Assembly (NCBI GenBank): GCA_019459055.1
Contig: JAIBEI010000014.1
Location: 1-64,000 of the forward strand
DNA length: 64,000 bases
DNA from: Thiobacillus sp.
Lineage (GTDB): Bacteria > Pseudomonadota > Gammaproteobacteria > Burkholderiales > Thiobacillaceae
Direction: 5' to 3'
The notes below the pieces were generated by a model that worked only from the letters and a program-made list of their open reading frames with translations, searched no databases and was not told the origin of the DNA. Positions 47,012 to 57,648 of this stretch are shown one piece after another. A program made the translations under genes and the position numbers. Position 1 is the first letter of the stretch. The number at the start of each line of letters is the position of its first letter.

Positions 47012-48310
47012 ATGCTCACCCGCCTCGATAGTGCGCAACCTGATTTTCAGGCACGCCTCGCCCGCCTGCTGCAATTCGACGACGCCGCCGATGCCGCAAT
47101 CGAACAGACGGTCGCCACAATTCTGCATGACGTGAAAACGCGCGGTGACGCCGCGGTGCTTGAATACACCGAGCGGTTCGACCGCCTGCCGGCAGCCTCG
47201 CTGGCCAGCCTGGAACTGAATGCTGCGCAACTTGGCGCCGCGCTCGAGCATTTGCCCGCCGACACCCGCCAGGCGCTGGAAGCCGCGGCGGATCGTGTGC
47301 GCCGCTATCACGAGAGGCAGACCCTGGCATCGTGGACCTACACCGAGGACGACGGCACCGTGCTGGGGCAGAAAATCACCCCGCTCGATCGCGTCGGGCT
47401 GTATGTGCCGGGCGGCAAGGCCGCCTACCCCTCGTCGGTGCTGATGAACGCGATTCCGGCGAAGGTCGCCGGCGTCGGCGAACTCATCATGGTGGTGCCG
47501 ACGCCGGGTGGCGAGCACAACCAGCTGGTGCTCGCAGCCGCCGCGATAGCCGGGGTTGATCGCGTGTTCACCATCGGCGGCGCGCAGGCGGTGGCGGCAC
47601 TGGCCTACGGCACCCAGACCGTGCCGCAGGTCGACAAGATCGTCGGCCCCGGCAACGCCTATGTGGCGGCGGCCAAGCGTCGCGTGTTCGGCACCGTCGG
47701 CATCGACATGATCGCCGGCCCGTCCGAGATTCTGGTGATCGCCGACGGCAATACACCCGCGGAATGGGTGGCGATGGACCTGTTCTCGCAGGCCGAGCAC
47801 GACGAAATGGCGCAGTCGATCCTGCTGTCACCCGACGCCGCCTACCTTGACGCGGTGGCGGCGGCGATCGACAGGCTGATCGAAGAGATGCCGCGCAGCG
47901 AAGTGATCCGCACCTCGCTTACCAACCGCGGCGCGCTGATCAAGACGCGCGACCTCGACGATGCGGTAATGATCTCGAACACCATCGCGCCGGAACACCT
48001 GGAACTCTCGGTGGCCGACCCCGATGCGTTGCTGCCTGGGCTGCGTCACGCCGGTGCGATTTTCATGGGCAGGAACACCTGCGAGGCGTTGGGCGACTAC
48101 TGCGCCGGGCCGAATCACGTGCTGCCGACCTCGCGCACCGCGCGCTTCTCGTCGCCGTTGGGCGTCTACGATTTCCAGAAGCGCAGCAGCCTGATCAACG
48201 TGTCGCAGGCCGGTGCGCAGACGTTGGGGCGGATCGCGGCTACGCTGGCCTACGGCGAAGGCCTGCAGGCGCACGCACGTTCCGCCGAATATCGCCTGAT
48301 TCATAAGTGA
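47012..48310 (+). CDS. hisD: Histidinol dehydrogenase
   Basis: A 432-residue enzyme for the last two steps of histidine synthesis (histidinol to histidine, NAD, Zn). Motifs are [28 protein letters not shown], and the Zn/catalytic region PSEILVIAD...[11 protein letters not shown] and APEHLEL. The ATG at 47012 gives MLTRLD; a GTG two codons earlier is as likely. It is the first his gene here. hisG, which usually precedes it in betaproteobacteria, is missing and replaced by the divergent Fur-like gene. Confidence 0.95.
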   Translation: MLTRLDSAQPDFQARLARLLQFDDAADAAIEQTVATILHDVKTRGDAAVLEYTERFDRLPAASLASLELNAAQLGAALEHLPADTRQALEAAADRVRRYHERQTLASWTYTEDDGTVLGQKITPLDRVGLYVPGGKAAYPSSVLMNAIPAKVAGVGELIMVVPTPGGEHNQLVLAAAAIAGVDRVFTIGGAQAVAALAYGTQTVPQVDKIVGPGNAYVAAAKRRVFGTVGIDMIAGPSEILVIADGNTPAEWVAMDLFSQAEHDEMAQSILLSPDAAYLDAVAAAIDRLIEEMPRSEVIRTSLTNRGALIKTRDLDDAVMISNTIAPEHLELSVADPDALLPGLRHAGAIFMGRNTCEALGDYCAGPNHVLPTSRTARFSSPLGVYDFQKRSSLINVSQAGAQTLGRIAATLAYGEGLQAHARSAEYRLIHK

Positions 48311-48323
48311 GTCCGTTATTCCG

Positions 48324-49388
48324 ATGAGCCGCTATTGGAGTGCCGTGGTGCACGACCTGACACCCTATGTGCCGGGCGAGCAGCCGAAGCTGGCCAACCT
48401 GGTCAAGCTCAACACCAACGAAAACCCCTACGGCCCCAGCCCGCGCGTGCTGGACGCCGTGCGTGCGGAAGCCGCCGACACGCTGCGCCTGTATCCCGAC
48501 CCGGGTTCCGACCGGCTGTGTGCGGCCATTGCCGCATTGCATGGCGTCGCCGCCGAGCAGGTGTTCGTCGGCAACGGCTCCGACGAGGTGTTGGCGCATG
48601 CGTTTCTGGCCTTGCTCAAGCACGAGTGGCCGATCCTGTTCCCCGACATCAGTTACAGCTTTTACCCGGTGTATTGCGGGTTGTACGAGATCGCCTATCG
48701 CCAGATTCCGCTGACGGAATCGTTCGAGATCAGGGTCGGCGATTACCTCTCGCCCAACGGCGGGGTGATTTTCCCCAACCCCAATGCACCCACCGGGCGC
48801 CTGCTGGCGCTGCCGGAGATCGAGTGTCTGCTGGACGGAAATCCGGACTCGGTCGTCGTCATCGACGAGGCCTACATCGACTTCGGCGGCGAATCGGCAG
48901 TGGGCTTGGTCGCGCGCTATCCGCAGCTGCTGGTCACCCGCACCCTGTCGAAGTCGCATGCGCTGGCCGGCCTGCGCGTCGGCTATGCCATTGGCCAGGC
49001 GCATCTGATCGAGGCGCTCAAACGGGTCAAGGACAGCTTCAACTCCTATCCGCTCGACCGCCTGGCCCAGGCCGGCGCCTTGGCTTCGATCGAGGATCAC
49101 GCTTATTTCGAGTCCCTCTGCGCCAGGGTAATGGCCAGCCGGACCCGGCTGGCATCCGCGATGGCCGAAATAGGCTTCGAGGTGCTGCCCTCAACGGCCA
49201 ATTTCATCTTCGCCCGGCATCCGTCGCATGATGGCGCCGAACTTGCCGCGAGCCTGCGCGAACGCCGCATCATCGTGCGCCATTTCAAGAATCCGGCTCG
49301 CATCGCGCCGTTCCTGCGCATCACTGTCGGCACCGATGCACAAATTGACGCGCTGCTCGCCGCGTTGAAAGCCATCGTGAACTGCTAG
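48324..49388 (+). CDS. hisC: Histidinol-phosphate aminotransferase
   Basis: A 354-residue PLP aminotransferase (imidazole acetol-phosphate to histidinol-phosphate). Features are [24 protein letters not shown], the Asn in [20 protein letters not shown] and the PLP Lys in [15 protein letters not shown]. It starts 14 bp after hisD. Confidence 0.95.
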   Translation: MSRYWSAVVHDLTPYVPGEQPKLANLVKLNTNENPYGPSPRVLDAVRAEAADTLRLYPDPGSDRLCAAIAALHGVAAEQVFVGNGSDEVLAHAFLALLKHEWPILFPDISYSFYPVYCGLYEIAYRQIPLTESFEIRVGDYLSPNGGVIFPNPNAPTGRLLALPEIECLLDGNPDSVVVIDEAYIDFGGESAVGLVARYPQLLVTRTLSKSHALAGLRVGYAIGQAHLIEALKRVKDSFNSYPLDRLAQAGALASIEDHAYFESLCARVMASRTRLASAMAEIGFEVLPSTANFIFARHPSHDGAELAASLRERRIIVRHFKNPARIAPFLRITVGTDAQIDALLAALKAIVNC

Positions 49389-49418
49389 AATCCTTTTACA
49401 GCCTTATTTTCCGACGCC

Positions 49419-50006
49419 ATGCGCACCGCACAAGTCACTCGCAATACCCTCGAAACCCGGATCACGGTCAGTCTCAATCTCGATGGCACGGGCGTATCCA
49501 GGCTCGCGACCGGCGTGCCGTTTCTCGACCACATGCTCGACCAGATCGCGCGCCACGGCCTGATCGATCTGGACATTCAGGCCGAGGGCGATCTGCACAT
49601 CGACGCCCATCACACGGTGGAAGACACCGGGATCACGCTTGGGCAGGCCTTCGCGCAGGCGCTCGGCGACAAGAAGGGCATCCGTCGCTACGGTCACGCC
49701 TACGTGCCGCTCGACGAGGCGCTGTCGCGCGTGGTGATCGACCTGTCGGGACGGCCGGGGCTGGAATACCACGTCGATTACACCCGTGCACGTATCGGCG
49801 AATTCGACGTCGACCTGTTCCTCGAATTCTTCCGCGGCTTCATCAACCACGCCGGGGTGACGCTGCACATCGACAACCTTCGCGGCATCAATGCCCACCA
49901 TCAGGCCGAGACGATTTTCAAGGCCTTCGGGCGCGCGCTGCGCATGGCGGTGGAAGCCGACGCACGCATGGGCGATGCGCTGCCATCGACCAAGGGTGCC
50001 CTGTGA
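49419..50006 (+). CDS. hisB: Imidazoleglycerol-phosphate dehydratase
   Basis: A 195-residue monofunctional HisB (no phosphatase half). Mn-binding motifs are [11 protein letters not shown] and [17 protein letters not shown]. The histidinol-phosphate phosphatase needed by the pathway must be elsewhere. Confidence 0.95.
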   Translation: MRTAQVTRNTLETRITVSLNLDGTGVSRLATGVPFLDHMLDQIARHGLIDLDIQAEGDLHIDAHHTVEDTGITLGQAFAQALGDKKGIRRYGHAYVPLDEALSRVVIDLSGRPGLEYHVDYTRARIGEFDVDLFLEFFRGFINHAGVTLHIDNLRGINAHHQAETIFKAFGRALRMAVEADARMGDALPSTKGAL

Positions 50007-50034
50007 GCGCATCACGGAGTAAGGGAGCTGTCCT

Positions 50035-50721
50035 GTGAGCGTCGATATCGCTGTCATCGACTACGGCATGGGCAATCTGCGTTCGGTGTCCAAGGCCATC
50101 GAGCATGTCGCGCCGGCGGCGAGCGTGGTGGTCACCTCCGACCCCGCGGTGATTGCCGCGGCGGGGCGCGTGGTGTTTCCGGGGCAGGGCGCCGCGCCCG
50201 ACTGCATGCGCGAGATCGACGCGCGCGGCCTGCGCCAGGTCATTAGCGACGCCGCCCGCAGCAAGCCGTTTCTGGGCATCTGCATGGGCATGCAGGTCCT
50301 GTTCGAGCACAGCGAGGAAGGCGATACTGCGTGCCTCGGCATCCTGCCCGGCGCCGTGCAGCGCTTTCCGCACGAGGCGATGGTCGACGCGGACGGCAAC
50401 AAGCTCAAGGTGCCGCACATGGGCTGGAACAACGTCCATCAGGCGGTCCCGCATCCGCTGTGGGCAGGGATCGAGGAAGGCGCGCGCTTCTACTTCGTCC
50501 ACAGCTACTTCGTGCAGCCGACCTCGCCCGAGGTGATTGCGGGCTTCTCGCATTACCCCTTCCCGTTCACCTGCGCGGTGGCGTCCGGGAATATATTTGC
50601 CGTCCAGTTCCACCCGGAAAAAAGCCAGAATGACGGTTTGACGCTGCTCGGCAATTTTGTAACCTGGAATCCGGGCGAGATCGATTCTGCCTGCGACATG
50701 TCCGGCGCTGCCTGCGCCTAA
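50035..50721 (+). CDS. hisH: Imidazole glycerol phosphate synthase, HisH
   Basis: The glutaminase subunit, 228 residues. The catalytic Cys is in LGICMGMQVLFEHSEEG and His-Glu are in FAVQFHPEKSQNDG. It starts at GTG 50035 with GGGAG 8 nt upstream. It passes ammonia to HisF. Confidence 0.94.
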   Translation: MSVDIAVIDYGMGNLRSVSKAIEHVAPAASVVVTSDPAVIAAAGRVVFPGQGAAPDCMREIDARGLRQVISDAARSKPFLGICMGMQVLFEHSEEGDTACLGILPGAVQRFPHEAMVDADGNKLKVPHMGWNNVHQAVPHPLWAGIEEGARFYFVHSYFVQPTSPEVIAGFSHYPFPFTCAVASGNIFAVQFHPEKSQNDGLTLLGNFVTWNPGEIDSACDMSGAACA

Positions 50722-50751
50722 TTTTTTTCTGTTCGACCCTGCTGATCAGCC

Positions 50752-51507
50752 ATGTTAATTATCCCTGCGATCGACCTTAAAGACGGCCACTGCGTGCGCC
50801 TGGAACAAGGCGAGATGGACAGTGCCACCGTGTTTTCCGAGGACCCGGCAGCGACCGCCCGCCACTGGAAGGAACTCGGTGCGCGCCGTCTGCATCTGGT
50901 CGACCTCAACGGCGCCTTTGCCGGCAAGCCGGTCAACGACGCGGCGATCCGCTCGATCGTCGATGCGGTGGGCGACGACATGCCGGTGCAGCTGGGCGGC
51001 GGCATCCGCGACCTCGCCACCATCGAGCGCTATCTCGACGACGGCGTGCGCTACGTCATCATCGGCACCGCCGCGGTAAAGAACCCCGGCTTCCTGCATG
51101 AAGCCTGCGATGCCTTCCCCGGCCACGTGATGGTCGGGCTTGACGCCCGTGACGGCAAGATCGCGGTAGAGGGCTGGTCCAAGATCACCGGCCACGATGT
51201 CATCGATCTGGCCAAGCGCTTCGAAGGCTACGGCGTCGAAGCCATCATCTATACCGACATCGGGCGCGACGGCATGCTGAGCGGCGTCAACATCGAAGCC
51301 ACCCAGCGACTGGCGCAGGCGCTGTCGATCCCGGTCATCGCCAGCGGCGGCGTTACCAATCTCGATGACGTCAGGGCATTGTCCACCGTCGCCAAGGACG
51401 GCATCATCGGCGCGATCACCGGCCGCGCGATCTACCAGGGCACGCTTGATTTTGTCGAAGCGCAGAAACTCGCCGATGAACTTGCGGGCGGCGTGTTCGG
51501 TGTCTGA
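50752..51507 (+). CDS. hisA: ProFAR isomerase
   Basis: A 251-residue TIM barrel (phosphoribosylformimino-AICAR-P isomerase). Catalytic Asp pair: [14 protein letters not shown] and [13 protein letters not shown]; the phosphate loops are GGGIRD and ASGGVT. Confidence 0.95.
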   Translation: MLIIPAIDLKDGHCVRLEQGEMDSATVFSEDPAATARHWKELGARRLHLVDLNGAFAGKPVNDAAIRSIVDAVGDDMPVQLGGGIRDLATIERYLDDGVRYVIIGTAAVKNPGFLHEACDAFPGHVMVGLDARDGKIAVEGWSKITGHDVIDLAKRFEGYGVEAIIYTDIGRDGMLSGVNIEATQRLAQALSIPVIASGGVTNLDDVRALSTVAKDGIIGAITGRAIYQGTLDFVEAQKLADELAGGVFGV

Positions 51508-51524
51508 TTTGAATTAGGGCAGCC

Positions 51525-52280
51525 ATGCTTGCAAAGCGCATCATTCCCTGTCTGGACGTTACCCATGGCCGTGTGGTCAAGGGCATCAACTTCGTCGAGT
51601 TGAAGGACGCCGGCGATCCGGTCGAAATCGCGCGCCGTTACAACGAGGCGGGCGCCGACGAGCTGACATTTCTCGACATCACCGCGTCGTCCGATGACCG
51701 CGATCTGATTCTGCACATCATCGAGGACGTGGCCGCCGAGGTGTTCATACCGCTCACGGTCGGCGGTGGCGTGCGCGAGGTGGGCGACGTGCAGCGCCTG
51801 CTCAATGCCGGCGCAGACAAGGTCAGTATCAATACTTCGGCGGTGGTGAACCCGCAACTGGTGAAGGATGCAGCCGACCGCTACGGCAGCCAGTGCATCG
51901 TGGTGGCCATCGATTCCAAGCGGGTGGGCGATCACTGGGAAGTCTTCACCCACGGCGGACGCAAGGCCACCGGTCTCGATGCGGTCGAGTGGGCGAAGAA
52001 AATGGCGAGCCTGGGGGCAGGCGAATTGCTGCTCACTTCGATGGACCGCGACGGCACCAAGAGCGGATTCGACCTGGAACTGACCCGTGCGATTTCCGAC
52101 GCGGTCGACATTCCCATCATCGCCAGCGGCGGCGTCGGTAATCTCCAGCATCTGGTCGACGGCGTCAGGGAAGGCCATGCCGATGCGGTGCTGGCAGCGA
52201 GTATTTTCCACTTCGGCGAATACGGCATCGACGAGGCGAAAAAGTACATGAAGCAGCACGGCATTGAGGTGCGGTTGTGA
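51525..52280 (+). CDS. hisF: Imidazole glycerol phosphate synthase, HisF
   Basis: The cyclase subunit, 251 residues. TIM-barrel motifs are [38 protein letters not shown] and IASGGVG. The hisI GTG overlaps its stop codon. Confidence 0.95.
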   Translation: MLAKRIIPCLDVTHGRVVKGINFVELKDAGDPVEIARRYNEAGADELTFLDITASSDDRDLILHIIEDVAAEVFIPLTVGGGVREVGDVQRLLNAGADKVSINTSAVVNPQLVKDAADRYGSQCIVVAIDSKRVGDHWEVFTHGGRKATGLDAVEWAKKMASLGAGELLLTSMDRDGTKSGFDLELTRAISDAVDIPIIASGGVGNLQHLVDGVREGHADAVLAASIFHFGEYGIDEAKKYMKQHGIEVRL

Positions 52281-52678
52281 GCGACTGGCTCGATGCCGTC
52301 AAATGGGACGCGCAAGGCTTGGTGCCGGCGATCGCCCAGGATGCCGCCAGCGGTGAAATCCTCATGGTGGCATGGATGAACCGCGAGGCGCTGGAGGAAA
52401 CCGCGCGTACCGGTCGCGGCGTGTACTGGTCGCGTTCGCGTAACAAGCTGTGGCGCAAGGGCGAGGAATCCGGCCACGTGCAGACCGTCAGCGAAATCCG
52501 GCTCGACTGCGACAGCGACGTGGTACTGTTGAAAATTGAACAACTTGGCGGGATTGCGTGTCATACCGGCCGGCGCTCCTGCTTTTTCCAGAAGCTGGCC
52601 AAGGATGACCACGGCGGCGATCATTGGGTGACGGTCGCCCCGGTGCTGAAAAACCCCGACGAGATCTACCGCAAATGA
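52277..52678 (+). CDS. hisI: Phosphoribosyl-AMP cyclohydrolase
   Basis: A 133-residue enzyme with metal-binding [12 protein letters not shown] and [10 protein letters not shown]. The GTG start (52277) overlaps hisF by 4 bp. HisI and HisE are separate genes here, not fused as in enterics. Confidence 0.93.
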   Translation: MSDWLDAVKWDAQGLVPAIAQDAASGEILMVAWMNREALEETARTGRGVYWSRSRNKLWRKGEESGHVQTVSEIRLDCDSDVVLLKIEQLGGIACHTGRRSCFFQKLAKDDHGGDHWVTVAPVLKNPDEIYRK

Positions 52679-52992
52679 GCGACATCCTCGACCGTCTCGC
52701 CGCAACGCTGGAGGCGCGCAAGCAGGCGCCGGCCGACAGTTCCTACGTGGCCGGGCTGTATGCGAAGGGCACCGATGCCATCCTGAAAAAGATCGGCGAG
52801 GAGGCGACCGAGACCGTGATGGCGGCGAAGGACGACCAGCCCGAAAAGATCATCTACGAAGTCGCCGATTTGTGGTTTCATACCCTGGTGCTGCTGGCGC
52901 ACAAGGGACTCAAGCCGGCGGATGTGCTGAACGAGCTGGCCCGCCGCGAAGGCCTGTCCGGGCTGGCTGAAAAGGCAGGTCGACATGAGTGA
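52675..52992 (+). CDS. hisE: Phosphoribosyl-ATP pyrophosphatase
   Basis: A 105-residue MazG-fold helical enzyme. Glu ligands are in [16 protein letters not shown] and [15 protein letters not shown]. It overlaps hisI by 4 bp and hinT by 8 bp. Confidence 0.94.
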   Translation: MSDILDRLAATLEARKQAPADSSYVAGLYAKGTDAILKKIGEEATETVMAAKDDQPEKIIYEVADLWFHTLVLLAHKGLKPADVLNELARREGLSGLAEKAGRHE

Positions 52993-53338
52993 CTGCATTT
53001 TCTGCAAAATCGCTGCCGGCCAGTTGCCGTGCAGCAAGGTGTATGAGGACGACGAGATGCTGGCGTTTCACGACATCCATCCGTTCGCGCGGGTGCATGT
53101 CCTGATCATTCCGAAGCTGCATGTCGCGACGCTGGCCGACTGTACCCCCGAGCATGAGAGACTGCTTGGCAAGATGCTGCTGCTGGCGCCGCGTCTGGCA
53201 AAAGAGCAGGGTCTCGACGCCGGCTTCAAGACGCTGATCAACACCGGGCGCGGCGGCGGTCAGGAAGTGTTTCATATTCACGCTCACGTATTTGGCGGCG
53301 GGGACCCCGTCAAGCGCAGTTCAAACCAAAAGGAGTAA
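52985..53338 (+). CDS. hinT: HIT-family nucleotide hydrolase HinT
   Basis: A 117-residue histidine-triad protein. It opens with [20 protein letters not shown] and carries the triad [11 protein letters not shown]. It hydrolyses AMP-N-linked substrates. It is coupled to hisE and followed by tatA, a frequent his-hinT-tat order in betaproteobacteria. Confidence 0.93.
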   Translation: MSDCIFCKIAAGQLPCSKVYEDDEMLAFHDIHPFARVHVLIIPKLHVATLADCTPEHERLLGKMLLLAPRLAKEQGLDAGFKTLINTGRGGGQEVFHIHAHVFGGGDPVKRSSNQKE

Positions 53339-53342
53339 CACC

Positions 53343-53561
53343 ATGGGTAGTTTTAGCATCTGGCATTGGCTGATCGTTCTGGTTGTCGTGCTGCTGATTT
53401 TCGGTACGAAAAAATTGCGCAACATCGGCAGCGATCTGGGTGGCGCAGTCAAGGGTTTCAAGGATGGCGTGAAGGACGATGCACCCAAGATCGGCGACAG
53501 CGCCGATCAGGGCGACCGGACCATCGACGTCGAAGTCGTGAAGGACAAACAGAAGAGTTAA
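53343..53561 (+). CDS. tatA: Twin-arginine translocase subunit TatA
   Basis: A 72-residue protein with an N-terminal membrane helix ([18 protein letters not shown]), the FGTKKL hinge, and the amphipathic helix [20 protein letters not shown]. It polymerises to form the pore for folded exported proteins. AAAGGAG lies 7 nt before the ATG. Confidence 0.94.
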   Translation: MGSFSIWHWLIVLVVVLLIFGTKKLRNIGSDLGGAVKGFKDGVKDDAPKIGDSADQGDRTIDVEVVKDKQKS

Positions 53562-53641
53562 GCGTCAATTTGCAGGATGCAAGGTACCAGGACTTTCCCT
53601 GCGACTTGCGGATTGCAGCTTGAATCTCTTGTATCTGACCC

Positions 53642-54118
53642 ATGTTTGATTTCGGCTTTCTAGAACTCGTCACGATCGGTGTGGTGGCGCTTATCGTCAT
53701 TGGCCCTGAGCGCCTGCCCAAGGTGGCGCGTACGGCCGGGCTTCTGTATGGACGCATGCAGCGCTATGTGTCGTCCGTGAAGTCTGATATCAGCAATGAA
53801 ATCCAGTTGGATGAAATGCGCCGTGTCGGGCAGGATTTCAAGGCGTCGGTCGAGTCGGCGGTGTCGGGCGTCGAGCAAGAGGCGACGGCAGTCGACGACT
53901 ATTTGCGCGACGAGGCGAGCAGCGTCAAAAAAGTGGTTGCGGCGATGGCGGAGACCGAAGGCGAGCGTCCGCTGACTGAGCCCGCGATGAAGCAGATCGA
54001 GACGGCGCAAACGTCGCAGCAGAGCCTGCCGCTCGAAGAACCCGACCAGAATTCCGCAACGTCCGCGCCGTCCGAGGCGGAGAAGGCGCACGCCGAAGCC
54101 GTCGGAAAATCCAAATGA
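53642..54118 (+). CDS. tatB: Twin-arginine translocase subunit TatB
   Basis: A 158-residue protein. The membrane helix MFDFGFLELVTIGVVALIVIGPERLPKV with Glu8 and PERLP is followed by a long charged helix and a disordered C-tail (QSLPLEEPDQNSATSAPSEAE). It joins TatC in the receptor complex and overlaps tatC by 4 bp. Confidence 0.94.
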   Translation: MFDFGFLELVTIGVVALIVIGPERLPKVARTAGLLYGRMQRYVSSVKSDISNEIQLDEMRRVGQDFKASVESAVSGVEQEATAVDDYLRDEASSVKKVVAAMAETEGERPLTEPAMKQIETAQTSQQSLPLEEPDQNSATSAPSEAEKAHAEAVGKSK

Positions 54119-54939
54119 ACAATCCGGAAGACACCTTTATCTCGCATCTCGTCGAAATGCGCGACCGCCTGCTGCGGGCGGTGATTGCGATCGTGGTGTT
54201 GTTTGTACTGCTGTTCCCATGGGCGCAGGATCTCTATGCACTGCTCGCCAAGCCCATGCTGGCCGCCTTGCCACAAGGCGGGCAGATGATCGCCACCGAG
54301 GTCACCACGCCGTTCTTCGTGCCGATCAAGGTCACCATGATGACCGCCTTCCTGCTGGCGCTGCCATGGGTGTTCTATCAGGTGTGGGCGTTCGTCGCGC
54401 CCGGCCTCTACCAGAATGAAAAACGCCTCGGCGTGCCGCTTGTGATCGCCAGCGTGGTCCTGTTTTTGCTGGGGATGGCGTTTGCCTATTTCCTGGTGTT
54501 TCCGGTGGTGTTCGGTTTCATTGTCGGGGTGGCGCCGGAAGGCGTGGCGGTGATGACCGACATCGGCAAATACCTCGATTTCGTGATGACCCTGTTCCTC
54601 GCCTTCGGCATCACTTTTGAAGTGCCGGTTGCGGTGGTGCTGCTGGTCAAGATGAACATGGTGTCGGTTGCCAAACTGCGCGAAGTCCGCCCATATGTCA
54701 TTGTCGGGGCATTCGTCATCGGCGCGATTTTCACCCCGCCCGACGTGATTTCGCAGTTCATGCTCGCGGTGCCGATGTGGATTCTGTACGAACTGGGCAT
54801 CATCGTCGCTTCGATGATCAGCAAGCCCAAGCCGGAAGCCGAAGCGGAGTACACGCCCATGTCCGAGTCCGACATGGAGGCCGAGCTCGATCGCATCGAG
54901 TCCGGCCAGTCTGAATCCGGGTCACGCGACCCTAAATGA
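54115..54939 (+). CDS. tatC: Twin-arginine translocase subunit TatC
   Basis: A 274-residue six-helix protein that binds the RR signal. Motifs are FISHLVEMRDRLLRAV, the FYQVWAFVAPGLYQNEKR loop and VFPPDVISQ-like IFTPPDVISQFMLAVP. It has a long acidic C-tail (EYTPMSESDMEAELDRI). It is the last gene of the tat unit. Confidence 0.95.
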   Translation: MNNPEDTFISHLVEMRDRLLRAVIAIVVLFVLLFPWAQDLYALLAKPMLAALPQGGQMIATEVTTPFFVPIKVTMMTAFLLALPWVFYQVWAFVAPGLYQNEKRLGVPLVIASVVLFLLGMAFAYFLVFPVVFGFIVGVAPEGVAVMTDIGKYLDFVMTLFLAFGITFEVPVAVVLLVKMNMVSVAKLREVRPYVIVGAFVIGAIFTPPDVISQFMLAVPMWILYELGIIVASMISKPKPEAEAEYTPMSESDMEAELDRIESGQSESGSRDPK

Positions 54940-54946
54940 TGCACCT

Positions 54947-54969
54947 TGGCGGTGCGCAATGCGCCGCCA
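54947..54969. other. Hairpin between tatC and amt
   Basis: TGGCGGTGC / GCGCCGCCA form a 9-bp stem (one G-T) with a 5-nt loop, beginning 8 bp after the tatC stop. There is no T-run, so a weak terminator or an mRNA-end structure is possible. Confidence 0.4.
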
Positions 54970-55087
54970 GGCACTCATGTGGTGCCATTCATTCCGGTGC
55001 TTAAACGTAATAACGTTTGGATTCATCGACTTAAGCAGTCGGAATGCTATTTGCTTCAGTTTGCCCCAATTCAATTGGGAGCCGGGC

Positions 55088-56290
55088 ATGGAAGCGTTGA
55101 AATCAGGCAGTGATGTGTTGTTCGTTTTGCTCGGCGGCATCATGGTGCTGGCCATGCACGCAGGGTTTGCCTTTCTCGAACTCGGCACGGTGCGCAAGAA
55201 GAACCAGGTCAATGCCCTAGTCAAGATCCTCACCGATTTCTCGGTCTCCACCGTCGCCTATTTTTTCATCGGCTACAGCGTTGCCTACGGCGTCAGCTTC
55301 TATTCCAGCGCCGAGGTGCTGTCGGCCCGTAACGGCTACGAACTGGTCAAGTTCTTTTTCCTGCTGACCTTTGCGGCGGCGATCCCCGCCATTGTGTCGG
55401 GCGGCATTGCCGAACGCGCACGCTTCAACCCGCAGTTGGCCGCCACGTTCGCGTTGGTGGGTCTGGTTTACCCGTTCTATGAAGGCATCGTCTGGAATGG
55501 CAACTTCGGCATTCAGGACTGGCTGGCTGTGACCTTTGGCGCCCGCTTCCACGATTTTGCCGGCTCGGTGGTGGTGCATGCGGTGGGCGGCTGGATCGCC
55601 TTGCCTGCCGTGCTGCTGCTGGGCGCACGGCGCGGGCGCTACACCAAGGACGGCATGGTTTCGGCGCACCCGCCGTCGAACATCCCGTTTCTGGCGCTCG
55701 GCGCGTGGATCCTGACGGTGGGCTGGTTCGGCTTCAACGTGATGTCGGCGCAGCTGATCGAGGCGGTGTCGGGTCTGGTGGCGGTGAATTCGCTGTTGGC
55801 GATGGTGGGCGGCACACTGGCGGCGCTGGTGATCGGCCGCAACGACCCCGGCTTCATCCACAACGGCCCGCTAGCCGGTCTGGTGGCAGTGTGTGCCGGT
55901 TCGGACCTGATGCACCCGCTCGGTGCACTCGCCACCGGCGCGATCGCTGGCGCACTGTTCGTGCGGATGTTCATGGTCACGCAAAACAAGTGGAAGATCG
56001 ACGACGTGCTGGGGGTGTGGCCGCTGCACGGCCTGTGCGGCGCGTGGGGCGGGATTGCCGCGGGCATCTTTGGGGCCAAGGCACTGGGCGGCATGGGCGG
56101 CGTCAGTCTGGCTGCGCAACTGATCGGCACCCTGGGCGGCGTGGCGGTGGCTACATTTGGCAGCCTCGTGGTGTACGGCATCCTGAAGCGCGCCATTGGT
56201 TTGCGGCTGGACCCGGAAGCGGAATTCACCGGCGCCGACCTGAGCATTCACAAAGTGTCGGCGACCGCCGAGCATGAGACCAACTGGTAG
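55088..56290 (+). CDS. amt: Ammonium transporter
   Basis: A 400-residue Amt/Rh channel with 11 helices. The conserved twin His lie in AGSVVVHAVGGWIALPA and GVWPLHGLCGAWGGIAAG. The recruitment region GFAFLELGTVRKKNQVNALVKILTDF is typical. The ATG at 55088 has GGGAG 6 nt upstream; a longer open frame lacks a site. No glnK gene adjoins it, so PII control is not visible from context. Confidence 0.92.
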   Translation: MEALKSGSDVLFVLLGGIMVLAMHAGFAFLELGTVRKKNQVNALVKILTDFSVSTVAYFFIGYSVAYGVSFYSSAEVLSARNGYELVKFFFLLTFAAAIPAIVSGGIAERARFNPQLAATFALVGLVYPFYEGIVWNGNFGIQDWLAVTFGARFHDFAGSVVVHAVGGWIALPAVLLLGARRGRYTKDGMVSAHPPSNIPFLALGAWILTVGWFGFNVMSAQLIEAVSGLVAVNSLLAMVGGTLAALVIGRNDPGFIHNGPLAGLVAVCAGSDLMHPLGALATGAIAGALFVRMFMVTQNKWKIDDVLGVWPLHGLCGAWGGIAAGIFGAKALGGMGGVSLAAQLIGTLGGVAVATFGSLVVYGILKRAIGLRLDPEAEFTGADLSIHKVSATAEHETNW

Positions 56291-56308
56291 CTGGTTCAGG
56301 AGCCTAGG

Positions 56309-56344
56309 AGCCTGTCGGACTTGAAGGCGTCCGGCAGGCTTTCC
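56309..56344. terminator. Terminator between amt and the kinase operon
   Basis: AGCCTGTCGGAC / GTCCGGCAGGCT is a 12-bp stem (one G-T) with an 8-nt loop, followed by TTTCC. It sits between two convergent genes and can serve both. Confidence 0.7.
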
Positions 56345-57648
56345 TAGCTTTTCTTCTGCCGCAGATAGTTGCGGCGCTCGATGCGAAGTTGTTCGAGCTG
56401 CCGGTCGATTTGCACCACGTCGGGATGCTGTTCGGTGTATTGCAACAGCATCTCGGTGCGCTTGATGCGCAGTTCAACCTGTTTTTTGTCGAGGCCGGCA
56501 AGGTATTCGTCCGGTTTGGGTGCTGGGCTGTCGGTTTCAGCGGGCATCAATGAAGGCTGCCCGTCCGATCCCGCCGCTTCAACCGGCTGTGCAGCGGCAT
56601 CCTGCGAGGCGTCGGCGGCAGGCGGCGTAGGGGCGAGCGGCGGCGTGGGGGTGAGTGCCGGTTGCTGGGAGGGGGCGATGAAATGGTCCATGACGATGAT
56701 TCCCCCTGCGATCAGCAGCATCACGGCGATCACGCCCAATACCGACATGGGCCGCAGGCGTGAAGTGCGGCTGGAAGGCGGTGACGCAGGCGCTTGTGGC
56801 GCGTCCGCGGCCTGCGCCAGCGTCAGCGTATGGAGGGCGTTGACCACGTCGCGGGCGTCCGGGCGCACCTGCGGGTTCTTGTCCAGCATGCGCGCCAGCA
56901 AGCCGGCCAGTGCGGCGGGCAATTCGGGGCGCAAAGATGTGGCCGGCACCGATGTTTCGTGGACCACGCGATACACAATGGCGGGCAGGCTGTCACCGTC
57001 GAATGCATATTGCCCGGTGAGCATTTCGTACAACACGGCGCCGAGCGAGAAAATATCCGAGTGGCCATCGATCTCGCGCCCCATCGCCTGTTCCGGCGAC
57101 ATGTAGCGTGGCGACCCGAGCATCTGCCCGGTCTGGGTGTGGTCGCTGTTGAGGAGATGCGCGATGCCGAAATCGGTCAGCTTGACGCGCCCGTGCTGGC
57201 CGGTGATGACGGCGTTGGCGGGTTTGATGTCGCGGTGGATGACACCGTGCTCATGGGCAAAGGCCAGCGCCTCGGCCATCTGTGTGGCGGTGTCGAGCGC
57301 CAATTCGAGCGGTATCGGCCCCTTGTTCATGACATCGCGCAGGGTTGCGCCTGAAAGGTACTCCATGGCGATGTAGGCCAGTTCGTCGGTTTCGCCGACA
57401 TCGTAGATGGTCACAATGTTGGGGTGCGAGAGCCGGCCGGCGCTCTGCGCCTCGCGCAGGAAACGCGATTCCGCGTCGGCGCCTTCCTGCCGCAGTTGCG
57501 CGATGGGCACCGTCTTGATGGCAACCGTACGCTCGATCAGCGGATCGCGTGCCCGGTAAACGGTGCCCATCGCTCCCTGGCCTACTTCATCGAGAATTTC
57601 GTAGCGGCCGATTTTCACAATAGGGACGGCGAGCGTCAGGTCTGGCAT
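56344..57648 (-). CDS. Membrane Ser/Thr protein kinase (PknB-like)
   Basis: A 434-residue Hanks-type kinase. The ATP loop is VGQGAMGTVYRA, the Lys is in VAIKTV, the catalytic loop is HRDIKPANAVI, followed by DFGIAHLL and SPRYMSPEQAMG (about residues 15-275). A transmembrane helix (about 315-335, VLGVIAVMLLIAGGIIVM) leads to a Pro-rich linker and a C-terminal coiled coil (KQVELRIKRTEMLLQY; QLEQLRIERRNYL). No PASTA repeats. It is the last gene of the hpn-SDR operon and overlaps the SDR end by 13 bp. Confidence 0.88.
   Translation of the reverse strand: MPDLTLAVPIVKIGRYEILDEVGQGAMGTVYRARDPLIERTVAIKTVPIAQLRQEGADAESRFLREAQSAGRLSHPNIVTIYDVGETDELAYIAMEYLSGATLRDVMNKGPIPLELALDTATQMAEALAFAHEHGVIHRDIKPANAVITGQHGRVKLTDFGIAHLLNSDHTQTGQMLGSPRYMSPEQAMGREIDGHSDIFSLGAVLYEMLTGQYAFDGDSLPAIVYRVVHETSVPATSLRPELPAALAGLLARMLDKNPQVRPDARDVVNALHTLTLAQAADAPQAPASPPSSRTSRLRPMSVLGVIAVMLLIAGGIIVMDHFIAPSQQPALTPTPPLAPTPPAADASQDAAAQPVEAAGSDGQPSLMPAETDSPAPKPDEYLAGLDKKQVELRIKRTEMLLQYTEQHPDVVQIDRQLEQLRIERRNYLRQKKS

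Noticed and set aside
54940-55087. Possible sigma-54 promoter upstream of amt
   Set aside because: TTGGC...ATGC is present, but the GG to GC spacing is 11 bp instead of 10, and it coincides with the hairpin; not supported.
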